From Eubacterium sp. (GTDB lineage: Bacteria; Bacillota_A; Clostridia; Lachnospirales; Lachnospiraceae), in assembly GCA_017475785.1 (NCBI GenBank), contig JAFVEX010000043.1, positions 1 to 21,181 of the forward strand: DNA of 21,181 bases, written 5' to 3'. Positions 1-6,719 of this stretch are shown here, in pieces. The notes beneath the pieces are model-generated. The model ran no database searches. It saw only the letters and a program-made list of their open reading frames with translations, and was not told the DNA's origin. Each line of letters begins with the position of its first letter. The first letter of the stretch is position 1. The translations under genes and the position numbers were made by a program.

Positions 1-209
1 AGAAATTCACACTTAGATATTGTTGGTGTGCGGACAAAGAGTCACACTTATGATGAATTGGCCGCACACCTACAAAATCTTAGTGCGAAGTTCGATGGCA
101 TTTCCCGTGGAGTGTACAGAGAATATCATTGTCGGAGTGCGAAAATAAAAAACACACGATCCCGACAAACTTCAATTTGTTTTATATTCTACCAGGGGGG
201 ATACGAACG
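1..209. other. Upstream region of first dehydrogenase, no confident gene
   Basis: No recognisable gene is seen here. Reading frame 1 is open from the window edge to the stop at 217-219, but its peptide resembles nothing I know and it runs over the ribosome binding site of the next gene. It may be the tail of an upstream gene or chance. The region holds two inverted repeats: arms at 21-33 and 62-74 (12 of 13 pairs, core GGTGTGCGG/CCGCACACC) and arms TTGTCGG at 129-135 with CCGACAA at 162-168. A 9-bp direct repeat TCACACTTA occurs at 7-15 and 42-50. These could be leader hairpins or operator sites for the dehydrogenase operon. Confidence 0.3.
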
Positions 210-1070
210 ATGGATGTGAAAAGTTTATTTGGCTATGAGGGGAAGAATGTCGTGATCACCGGCGCGGGTTCGGGCATGGGCAAGGCCGCGGCGAAGCTGC
301 TTGTCGAACTCGGCGCGAATGTCTACGCGACGGTGCGCAGAAAACCGCTGGATTTTGCCGTCACGAAGGAAATCAAATCGGATCTTAGCTCGAAAGAGGG
401 CGTCGACGCGATCATTCCGGAGCTGCCGGATTCCATTGATGCGCTTTTCGTCTGTCACGGAATCTCCAACACGCTTGGAAAGACGAACGCGCTGGAGGTT
501 CAGAAAACTAATTTTTACAGCTTCAAATATCTGACCGAGCTTCTTCTGCCCCGCATCACGGACAATGGCTCGGTTAATTTTATCTCTTCGGACGGCGGGA
601 AGAACTGGCGGAGCCGCCTGCCGCAGTGTCTGGAGGTCATTGCGACAAAGAGCTGGGATGAGGCGCTGGCATGGTACGAGGCACATCCGGACGAAACCGG
701 AGACGGATACGTCTTCGCGAAGGAATGCCAGATCGCGTATGTATTCTCCAAATGCCACAGTCCCGAATTCATTGACCGGAAGATCCGCCTGAACGCGATC
801 GCGCCAGGCATGACAAAGACCGGCCTGACAGATGATTTCAACAAATCTGTCACAGGAGACGCCGTGCAGGGGCAGGCGATTCTCGAAAAATACAGCCTTG
901 AATTCTGGAACGGCCGCTGGGCTTCTCCAGAGGAGATGGGCTATCCGCTGGCCGCGATCGGCAGCAGCATTTTCAGCTATATGAGCGGACAGGTGCTCTA
1001 CATCGACTATGGGACAGCCAGCCTCTGGGAGATCGGAGAGCTGACAAAAGCAGAAGAAAAAAATACTTGA
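210..1070 (+). CDS. Short-chain dehydrogenase/reductase (SDR), 3-alpha-HSD-like
   Basis: A cytosolic NAD(P)-dependent oxidoreductase of 286 residues. The nucleotide motif TGAGSGMG is at residues 17-24, the catalytic Ser at 126-127 (FISSDGG) and the catalytic pair at Tyr167 and Lys171 (YVFAK), so the active site is complete. Arg-Arg-Lys after the second strand (residues 43-45) suggests NADP(H) rather than NAD. About 40 residues separate the Ser and Tyr motifs, longer than in classical SDRs and similar to the insertion in Comamonas-type 3-alpha-hydroxysteroid dehydrogenase/carbonyl reductase. The ATG at 210 is preceded by an AGGGGGG ribosome binding site; an upstream in-frame ATG at 129 has no such site. 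The next SDR begins 35 nt after the stop, so they probably form one operon. The substrate is unknown; a steroid or a carbonyl compound are possibilities only. Confidence 0.88.
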   Translation: MDVKSLFGYEGKNVVITGAGSGMGKAAAKLLVELGANVYATVRRKPLDFAVTKEIKSDLSSKEGVDAIIPELPDSIDALFVCHGISNTLGKTNALEVQKTNFYSFKYLTELLLPRITDNGSVNFISSDGGKNWRSRLPQCLEVIATKSWDEALAWYEAHPDETGDGYVFAKECQIAYVFSKCHSPEFIDRKIRLNAIAPGMTKTGLTDDFNKSVTGDAVQGQAILEKYSLEFWNGRWASPEEMGYPLAAIGSSIFSYMSGQVLYIDYGTASLWEIGELTKAEEKNT

Positions 1071-1105
1071 TTTCGCCCCGGAATGGCGGCAGAAAGGAAA
1101 GCCGT

Positions 1106-1975
1106 ATGAAGAAGGTATGTGTAGTAACAGGTGGAACAGGCGGCATTGGTCTCGGCGCGGCCAGAAAGATGGCGGAGGACTATATTGTCCTGATCTGCGA
1201 TGTAAACCAGGAAAAGATTGACGCCGCTGTGGAGAAGCTTCGCGCGGAAGGCGGTGAAGTATATGGCATGCTCTGTGACATCTCTGACAAGGCGCAGACG
1301 GACGCGCTTGCGAAGCGTGCGGCGGAGCTCGGTCCGGTCCAGGGCGTCATCCAGCTCGCCGGCCTCACCCCGACATTCGCGCCCGCGCCCAGCATTCTGC
1401 GTGTCGACACCATCGGGCCGATGAATATCAACGAATCCTTTTATGAGGTAATGGAAGCAGGCAGCTGTATTCTTGATATCTGCTCTTCCACCGCGCATTT
1501 TGTCCCGTTTGACCGCTATCCGGTCGACCGCTTCGCGCTCTGCAACGAAGACAAGGAAAAATTCTATGATTCCATGCTGGAGCTTGTCATGAGCGCGCCT
1601 GAAGAAAACAACATGCAGGCGAATATGGCATACACATGGTCCCGCTGCTTCATCTACTGGTACGCGCGTCAGTGCGCGGCAAAATATGGCCGAGAAAAAG
1701 GCATTCGTGTTATGACCGTATCTCCTGGCATCATCGAGACTGAGATGTCCATGGCTGACCTGAAGAAAGGCGGCGACACAGAGAACTTTGACCGCACAAT
1801 GAGCTGGACCGCGCTGGGACGTCCGGGATCGATCGAGGAAGTTACCTTCCTGTTCTCGACTATCATCGATGAGCGCAATTCCTACCTGACCGGCGCGGAC
1901 ATCTATTTCGACGGCGGCGCGGATGCCTCAGGCTATCGCGCGCAGCGCGAGTGGTATCCTTCATCCGGAAAGTAA
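1106..1975 (+). CDS. SDR family oxidoreductase with Arg in place of catalytic Lys
   Basis: A second SDR of 289 residues. It has TGGTGGIG at residues 8-15, an Asp after the second strand (CDVNQ, residues 31-35) that favours NAD(H), a Ser-Ser motif at 127-128 and Tyr176. The expected YxxxK reads Tyr-Thr-Trp-Ser-Arg: the lysine is Arg180, encoded by a clear CGC codon. The C-terminal SPGIIETEM and YLTGADIYFDGG blocks are typical of the family. Like its neighbour it carries a long insert between Ser and Tyr, so the two may be related. The ATG at 1106 follows an AGAAAGGAAA site; a longer in-frame frame opening at 1067 overlaps the previous gene. Terminated at about 2048-2083. It may still be active, since Arg can replace Lys in some SDRs, or it may act on an unusual substrate. 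Confidence 0.87.
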   Translation: MKKVCVVTGGTGGIGLGAARKMAEDYIVLICDVNQEKIDAAVEKLRAEGGEVYGMLCDISDKAQTDALAKRAAELGPVQGVIQLAGLTPTFAPAPSILRVDTIGPMNINESFYEVMEAGSCILDICSSTAHFVPFDRYPVDRFALCNEDKEKFYDSMLELVMSAPEENNMQANMAYTWSRCFIYWYARQCAAKYGREKGIRVMTVSPGIIETEMSMADLKKGGDTENFDRTMSWTALGRPGSIEEVTFLFSTIIDERNSYLTGADIYFDGGADASGYRAQREWYPSSGK

Positions 1976-2021
1976 TTGCTGACTTTGCGCGAAGTGATCA
2001 AACAGTGCAGCTAACCGAAAA

Positions 2022-2041
2022 TGCGTGTCTTCAGACACGCA
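2022..2041 (+). other. Short perfect hairpin downstream of the SDR pair
   Basis: TGCGTGTC (2022-2029), loop TTCA, GACACGCA (2034-2041). It lies in the tail just before the terminator and may protect the 3' end of the transcript or contribute to termination. Confidence 0.5.
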
Positions 2042-2047
2042 AATCAG

Positions 2048-2083
2048 GGAGAAACCGCCGATGACTGCGGTTTCTCCTTTATT
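2048..2083 (+). terminator. Rho-independent terminator after SDR operon
   Basis: An 11-bp perfect stem GGAGAAACCGC / GCGGTTTCTCC (2048-2058 and 2067-2077) with an 8-nt loop, followed by TTTATTGTG. It ends the transcript of the two dehydrogenases. Confidence 0.8.
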
Positions 2084-2150
2084 GTGATTAACCTGTCTCC
2101 TCCGAATTCCCGTTCGGCAGCAACTATCCATGAGGCAGCAGTACACGAGG

Positions 2151-2258
2151 CAGGAATCCAGGCAAGACTCCAGACAGGAATCCAGGCAGGGCTCCAGACA
2201 GGAATCCATGCAGGGCTCCAAGCAGGAATCCATGCAAGACTCCAGGCAGGAATCCATG
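2151..2258. repeat. Tandem repeat, 12/24-bp units
   Basis: Four 24-bp units begin at 2151, 2175, 2199 and 2223, plus a half unit at 2247-2258. Each is two related 12-mers of the type CAGGAATCCAGG and CAAGACTCCAGA, with few substitutions. Because 12 is a multiple of 3, both strands stay open (repeats of Gln-Glu-Ser-Arg/Met on + and Asp-Ser-Cys-Leu-Glu on -), but neither frame has a convincing ribosome binding site or recognisable domain. The array lies between the SDR terminator and the groEL promoter. Confidence 0.85.
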
Positions 2259-2282
2259 CCGGAATTCCAATCTTTACGCGGC

Positions 2283-2311
2283 TTGCGCACTGTGATCCAT
2301 TTTAGTATAAT
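2283..2311 (+). promoter_or_regulatory. Sigma-A type promoter for the groEL-like gene
   Basis: A -35 TTGCGC at 2283-2288, a 17-nt spacer and a perfect -10 TATAAT at 2306-2311. The predicted start is near 2318, so transcript and hairpin 2324-2356 would begin almost together. No CIRCE element (TTAGCACTC-N9-GAGTGCTAA) is present. Confidence 0.65.
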
Positions 2312-2323
2312 GATTGCATTGTC

Positions 2324-2356
2324 TAAGGAAACACTGATTAAATCAGCGTTTCCTTA
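2324..2356 (+). promoter_or_regulatory. Near-perfect palindrome in the groEL 5' leader
   Basis: Arms pair from 2324/2356 inward over 16 positions with one mismatch (A2333/C2347) and a single-base centre: TAAGGAAAC and GTTTCCTTA outside, CTGATT and AATCAG inside. No T-run follows, so it is not a standard terminator. It could stabilise the 5' end of the mRNA, bind a repressor as DNA, or be a small dispersed palindromic repeat. Confidence 0.6.
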
Positions 2357-2386
2357 AACCCAACGTACGAACAGGAGGACACGGAC

Positions 2387-4012
2387 ATGTCCAAGGATGT
2401 CTTATTTGATCAGCAGCTCCGGGAGCAGCTGATGGAGGGAGTCAACGGTGTCGCGGACGCGGTGCGCGCGACGCTCGGCCCGCGCGGGCGCAATGTGCTG
2501 CTCGAGGAAGTTGACCAGACGCAGATCACGCGGCGCTATATCACAAACGACGGCGCGACGATCGCGAAGAATATTGATTTCGATGATCCGGTCAAAAACA
2601 TGGGCGCGCAGCTTCTCAAGGAGGTTGCCGCCAGAACCAACACGACAGCAGGTGACGGTACGACTACCGCTGTGGTTCTGGCGCAGGCAATGATCAGCGA
2701 GGGCGTCCGCATGGTGGCCGCGGGATTCAACCCGATCCTGCTCCGCAAGGGGATTCTGAACGCAGCCGCCGTTGCGGCGGCGGGCATCAAGAAGGTCGCC
2801 GTTCCGGTCAAAACCGAGGAGGAAATCACTTCTGTCGCGACAATCTCTTCTGGCGATCCTGCGCTGGGCGCGCTGGTCGGACAGGCTGTCTTCCGGGTCG
2901 GACAGGAGGGTGTCGTGACAGTGGACACCGGCAGCAAGCGTGAGACGGAGCTGATCCTGAAAGACGGCATGCAGCTGGATCACGGTTTTCTGACGAAGGA
3001 ATTCACCACAGACGCGAATCAGACTGTTGCAGAGATTGAAGATCCCTACATTCTGATTACAGACGAGAAAATCACGAACATCCACGAGATTCTTCCGCTG
3101 ATCGAGGAGATCGCAAAAGCCGGCGCCAGCCTTGTCATCATCGCGGAGGAGGTCTCGGGCTCTGCGCTCTCCACCCTGACCGTCAATAAGCTGAACGGCA
3201 TCCTGAAGGTCTGCGTCGTCCGGCCTCCGGCATACGGAGACGGCCGCGTCGCGATCATGGAGGATCTGGCGTTTTACACCGGCGGGGAGTTTATCAGCAA
3301 GACGCTCGGCCACACGCTCCGCGACACGACGCTCGATATGCTCGGCCGCGCGCAGTCTGTCCGCGCGGAGAAGGACGGCACTGCCATTGTCGGCGGGGCA
3401 GGCGGGCAAAAGGCCTTTGACGAGCGTGTCTCCTACCTGCGGAATCTGATTGAAATCACAGACTACGAGTTTAACCAGAACCGGTACAAAGAACGCCTGG
3501 CGCGTTTTGTCAGCGGAACTGCCGTGCTGGAAATCGGCGGCGATACAGAGCTGGAAATCAATGAGAACAAGATGCGCGCAGAGGACGCCGTACAGGCCGC
3601 AAGAGCCGCTGTACGGGAAGGAATCGTGCCGGGCGGAGGATGTGCCCTCCTCGACGTTTTGCCTGCTGTAGAGGCCTTCAGAGACGCACAGGAAGGGGAT
3701 ATACGCGTCGGCGCGGATATCATGTGCCGCGCCCTGACAGCGCCGGCCGCGCAGATCGCGTTCAACGCCGGCCACAACGGCGATGTCGCCGTCATCGAGG
3801 CAAGGCGCGCCGGCAAAGGCATTGGGTTTGATGCCGACGCCGGCACGTATAGGGATATGATGAAGGCGAATATAATTGATCCGGCACTTGTGACACGCAT
3901 GGCCATCTTCAATGCCGCTTCACTGGCTTCGACGCTGCTGACAACTGACGCAGGCGTCACGGATCTGCGAAAGAGCCTGACCGAGCAGATGAATCAATTT
4001 CTGACAAACTGA
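2387..4012 (+). CDS. Solitary GroEL-type (HSP60) chaperonin
   Basis: A group I chaperonin of 541 residues, close to the usual 540-550. ATP-site elements are present: ITNDG with Asp55, GDGTTTA at 89-95, RAEDA with Asp399 (equivalent of the ATP-hydrolysing Asp398 of E. coli GroEL) and GGG near 415-417. It should be an ATPase that forms folding rings. Differences from the housekeeping protein: the Gly-Gly-Met tail is missing and the end is Gln-Met-Asn-Gln-Phe-Leu-Thr-Asn; residues 43-50 (DQTQITRR) differ from the usual sequence before ITNDG; by recalled alignment Tyr203 of the substrate-binding face is Glu. No groES lies upstream. The ATG at 2387 follows AGGAGG (2373-2378). Probably a second, specialised GroEL rather than the stress chaperonin; its clients might include the neighbouring oxidoreductases, which is a guess. 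Confidence 0.93.
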   Translation: MSKDVLFDQQLREQLMEGVNGVADAVRATLGPRGRNVLLEEVDQTQITRRYITNDGATIAKNIDFDDPVKNMGAQLLKEVAARTNTTAGDGTTTAVVLAQAMISEGVRMVAAGFNPILLRKGILNAAAVAAAGIKKVAVPVKTEEEITSVATISSGDPALGALVGQAVFRVGQEGVVTVDTGSKRETELILKDGMQLDHGFLTKEFTTDANQTVAEIEDPYILITDEKITNIHEILPLIEEIAKAGASLVIIAEEVSGSALSTLTVNKLNGILKVCVVRPPAYGDGRVAIMEDLAFYTGGEFISKTLGHTLRDTTLDMLGRAQSVRAEKDGTAIVGGAGGQKAFDERVSYLRNLIEITDYEFNQNRYKERLARFVSGTAVLEIGGDTELEINENKMRAEDAVQAARAAVREGIVPGGGCALLDVLPAVEAFRDAQEGDIRVGADIMCRALTAPAAQIAFNAGHNGDVAVIEARRAGKGIGFDADAGTYRDMMKANIIDPALVTRMAIFNAASLASTLLTTDAGVTDLRKSLTEQMNQFLTN

Positions 4013-4021
4013 ATATCAGAC

Positions 4022-4052
4022 GCGCAGGGCAGGACTGTTTCCTGCTCTGCGC
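4022..4052 (+). terminator. Possible terminator hairpin after groEL-like gene
   Basis: GCGCAGGGCAGGA (4022-4034) pairs with TCCTGCTCTGCGC (4040-4052) in a 13-bp stem with one mismatch. The stem is strong but no T-run follows, so it may be an mRNA end stabiliser or an inefficient terminator. Confidence 0.45.
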
Positions 4053-4204
4053 AGGCAATGAACACTTCATAGTCCGGACGATAGTCACATTCATTCTTTC
4101 AAAATCTATCCTCTATTCTGAATTGTCTTCCCTTCACCAGAACCATTATCTCACGTTTTTCATTAAAAGAAAATTTATCCTTTTTGTCTTTTCGTTTAAT
4201 TATT

Positions 4205-4233
4205 TTGAATAACATCCATGAACGTGTTATAAT
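4205..4233 (+). promoter_or_regulatory. Promoter of the LysR-type regulator
   Basis: TTGAAT at 4205-4210, a 17-nt spacer and TATAAT at 4228-4233, inside an AT-rich gap. Predicted start near 4240, giving a leader of about 44 nt. Confidence 0.7.
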
Positions 4234-4283
4234 GAGGGAGAAACGGTACACTGTCTCTGCGTACCGGAAAGGAATTGAAAGAC

Positions 4284-5159
4284 ATGAACATCAATCATCT
4301 GCGTTATTTTGACGCTGTGTGCAGATATCAGAGCGTTACAAGAGCGGCTCAATACTGCTTCGTCTCACCTCCCTCAGTTACCTCCGCAATCCACAGTCTT
4401 GAAAAAGAGCTGAATTATAAGCTTTTTGACAGAAAAGGCAACCGCATGACACTGACGCCGGAGGGAGAAGCCTTCCGGGATGTAAATGCCTCATTTCTGA
4501 TCCAGTTCAGTGACTTTGAGAAACAGTCTCACGAAATAGCTGCCGCGAACTATGAGCGGCTGCGTTTCAGCATTCCGCCGGGCATTATGGGCTGCTATTT
4601 TATCGAGCGGATTTACCCGGATTTTAAACGTCTCTATCCAAACATTCACCTTTATCTGGCAGAGTACGGTACGATGACCGGAAAACGGGAGCTGGGAAAT
4701 GCTGATCTGGATCTCGTTCTGGGAATTGACGACGGAGATCCGCTTCCGGAATGGATGGATTCTATCCATCTGTTTGACGCAGAACTGCAGCTGGCTGTAA
4801 ACCGCGCGCATCCGTTTGCCGGGAAGTCATTTGTCACGAAGGAAATGATCGAACCGATCCCCCTGATTATAATGGTGAAAGGTACCTGGCACTATGCCAT
4901 GAGCATGCGGATGTTTTCAGGCATGCACCCAAATATCATTATGGAAGCTGCGCAGATCCAGGCAGTTACGCATATGCTTCATCTGAACATGGGCGCTGTT
5001 GTGATTTTCCATAAGGTATTTGAAAAGGATGAGGATATCGTATGTATTCCTTTTCAGGAGAAGCTGATCGCTCCGGTCTACCTGTACTGGCGGAAAAACG
5101 GCTATCAGACACGCGCGATGAAGATGATGATTTCGTATCTTACGGGGCTGACATACTGA
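4284..5159 (+). CDS. LysR-family transcriptional regulator
   Basis: A DNA-binding regulator of 291 residues, normal for the family. The N-terminal winged helix-turn-helix spans about residues 1-60 (NHLRYFDAVC, VTRAAQYCFVSPPSVTSAIHSLEKEL, LFDRKGNRMTLTPEG). The rest is a ligand-binding domain that would sense a small molecule. The ATG at 4284 is chosen because AAAGGAA (4268-4274) sits about 9 nt before it; a TTG at 4275 would be too close. The nearest divergent target is the PanB-like gene. The MFS/dehydrogenase divergent region also has a dyad suited to a LysR protein (9527-9561), so this regulator may control all three. Ligand unknown. Confidence 0.93.
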   Translation: MNINHLRYFDAVCRYQSVTRAAQYCFVSPPSVTSAIHSLEKELNYKLFDRKGNRMTLTPEGEAFRDVNASFLIQFSDFEKQSHEIAAANYERLRFSIPPGIMGCYFIERIYPDFKRLYPNIHLYLAEYGTMTGKRELGNADLDLVLGIDDGDPLPEWMDSIHLFDAELQLAVNRAHPFAGKSFVTKEMIEPIPLIIMVKGTWHYAMSMRMFSGMHPNIIMEAAQIQAVTHMLHLNMGAVVIFHKVFEKDEDIVCIPFQEKLIAPVYLYWRKNGYQTRAMKMMISYLTGLTY

Positions 5160-5200
5160 ACTCCCAGGAGCTGCAAATCTGGAACTATCCCGAAACAGCA

Positions 5201-5440
5201 CTGCTGTCATAGCGTACCAAATGTGCCTGACACTGCACTGCTGCCATAGCGTACAGAATATGCCTGACGCAGCACTGCTGCCTGACGTACAGAATATGCC
5301 TGACGCAGCACCGCTGCCATAGCTTACAGAATGTGCCTGACGCAGCACTGCTGCCATAGCTTACAGAATGTGCCTGACGCAGCACTGCTGCCATAGCTTA
5401 CAGAATGTGCCTGACGCAGCACTGCTGCCTGACGTACAGA
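5201..5440. repeat. Tandem repeat, 37-bp units
   Basis: About six and a half units start at 5201, 5238, 5275, 5311, 5348, 5385 and 5422 (last one partial; the third is 36 bp). Units from 5311 to 5421 are nearly identical. Each unit junction contains the dyad GCAGCA-C-TGCTGC. There are no unique spacers, so it is not CRISPR. Open frames across it only translate the repeat. It fills most of the gap between the LysR stop and the terminator at 5444. Confidence 0.9.
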
Positions 5441-5443
5441 AAA

Positions 5444-5485
5444 CCGCGCGCCCGGATCACATTCCAGACGCGCGGCCTCTTTTAT
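5444..5485 (+). terminator. Terminator between convergent lysR and panB-like genes
   Basis: CCGCGCG (5444-5450) pairs with CGCGCGG (5469-5475), loop 18 nt, followed by CCTCTTTTATG on the + strand. On the - strand the stem is followed by TTTTC, so it may serve both converging genes. Confidence 0.65.
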
Positions 5486-5560
5486 GTTTAGGATTTGATA
5501 TTATGGCTGGTTATTGGTGGTATAATTGATCGGTAAACGGTTCTATTCTGCGGTTCAAAA

Positions 5561-6490
5561 TCAAAGCTTGTCAAGCTCAGCGAGGAATTTCTCGACTTCT
5601 TCCGGATCATCCATGCCCCATCCGTTCTCTTCTGCCGGATACAGCTCTGCCTGGATTTCTGCCTTGAACTCGGCAACACCCTTGATGCAGATGTCAGCTA
5701 CGCTGCCGCCGCCGTAGGCTTTTGCGTGACGTGTCTGCGCCGCGCCCGGGATCATGCTCCAAAGATCATAGACAACCATCTCGGAGCCGTCTGCCGGAGC
5801 AGAGCCTGCAACCTGGACAACCGGAACACGAAGCTTCTTCGCGATTGCAGCGGTAACTTCACGTGCGGTCATCTCGATGGTCATACCCTTCATACCATTC
5901 TCCTGATACTCGTATGCCATCTTAGCAACAGCCATTGCGCTCTCAGCGGTCTTGCCCTGTCTGCGGTATCCGCCGAACTGGCCGGTCTGCCATCCGGAGA
6001 GGACGCCGACGTGTCCGAAATGCGGAATGTAGTTATCAGCAGTATATTTCAGTGTCTCATTCGTAACACCCATCATGATGACAGAATCAGCGACGTCACC
6101 GACAACGATTGACGCGTTCTTCAGCGCCGTAGCTTTGTCAGCATAAGTCTGGGTCTGCAGGAAGCAGTTCAGGCAGGTCTTCGGTGCCATCTTGCGCTGC
6201 ATTCTTGTCCACATTGCGGCATTTGCAGCTCTGGTTTCCACGCTGTCGCCCGGTACTGTGTAGCGGATCAGATCCGCGCCGCCGACTTCTGCGTACATGG
6301 AGAAAATCGGGTCAAGAGCAGCAACGCCGATCATCGTGATCTTTTCGCCTTTGTCCTTCATTCTCTGCAGATGCCAGATCGTCTTGACGCCCTTATCCAT
6401 GTTGATGGATGTGGTCTTTACAGCCTGTCCCTTTTTCTGTTCGCCGCTGGAATATGGATTAGCTGCTTCTTTTTTCTTATCTTCTGCCAT
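5561..6490 (-). CDS. PanB-superfamily (ketopantoate hydroxymethyltransferase-like) protein
   Basis: A 309-residue protein whose C-terminal half follows ketopantoate hydroxymethyltransferase: HFGHVGVLSG and GGYRRQGK match the H-GLTPQS and GGYKVQG blocks, IEMTA keeps the Glu equivalent to E. coli Glu181, and a GSAPADGSEMVVYDLW block follows. KITMIGVAALDP at the start fits the first barrel strand. The metal and substrate residues expected near the ADLPFM and KIEGG motifs of true PanB are not recognisable; LNCFLQTQTY and IMMGVTNE stand there instead. It is therefore likely a divergent TIM-barrel lyase/aldolase on another keto acid rather than the pantothenate enzyme; no panC or panD is nearby. 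A charged N-terminal extension of about 35 residues precedes the barrel. Start ATG at 6490 has AAGGAG 9 nt upstream; a TATAAT lies at 6549-6544 on the same strand. Confidence 0.75.
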   Translation of the reverse strand: MAEDKKKEAANPYSSGEQKKGQAVKTTSINMDKGVKTIWHLQRMKDKGEKITMIGVAALDPIFSMYAEVGGADLIRYTVPGDSVETRAANAAMWTRMQRKMAPKTCLNCFLQTQTYADKATALKNASIVVGDVADSVIMMGVTNETLKYTADNYIPHFGHVGVLSGWQTGQFGGYRRQGKTAESAMAVAKMAYEYQENGMKGMTIEMTAREVTAAIAKKLRVPVVQVAGSAPADGSEMVVYDLWSMIPGAAQTRHAKAYGGGSVADICIKGVAEFKAEIQAELYPAEENGWGMDDPEEVEKFLAELDKL

Positions 6491-6719
6491 TTTTTGTATC
6501 TCCTTATCCGATTGTATGAGAACTATGTTTCTGCTACAATATTATTATACCGTTTCAATTATTCCCACTAAATACACAAGCTTACGCATTTTATATAATA
6601 AATATTGATTATTCTTTCATAATTGCGTGCGAAGTATGATGAAAACATCTATAATTGATCTTTATTTTGCCCGCTGATTTTGTTTTTCAGCGAACACTTT
6701 TTACGAAACGAGGAGCTTT

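Noticed and set aside
28..219. Small gene in frame 1 at the window start
   Set aside because: No ribosome binding site or family resemblance, and it overlaps the leader of the SDR gene; kept only as a possible partial.
2021..2357. Small repetitive proteins encoded on either strand of the 12-bp repeats
   Set aside because: Open frames follow automatically from a 12-bp period; no good ribosome binding site, and they run through a terminator and a promoter.
2283..2386. CIRCE/HrcA operator for groEL
   Set aside because: No TTAGCACTC-N9-GAGTGCTAA match; the dyad present has a different sequence and no 9-nt spacer.
4917..5394. Repetitive protein on the - strand over the 37-bp array
   Set aside because: It overlaps the lysR coding region and only translates the tandem repeat.
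5201..5440. CRISPR array
   Set aside because: Units are contiguous with no unique spacers and no cas genes are nearby.
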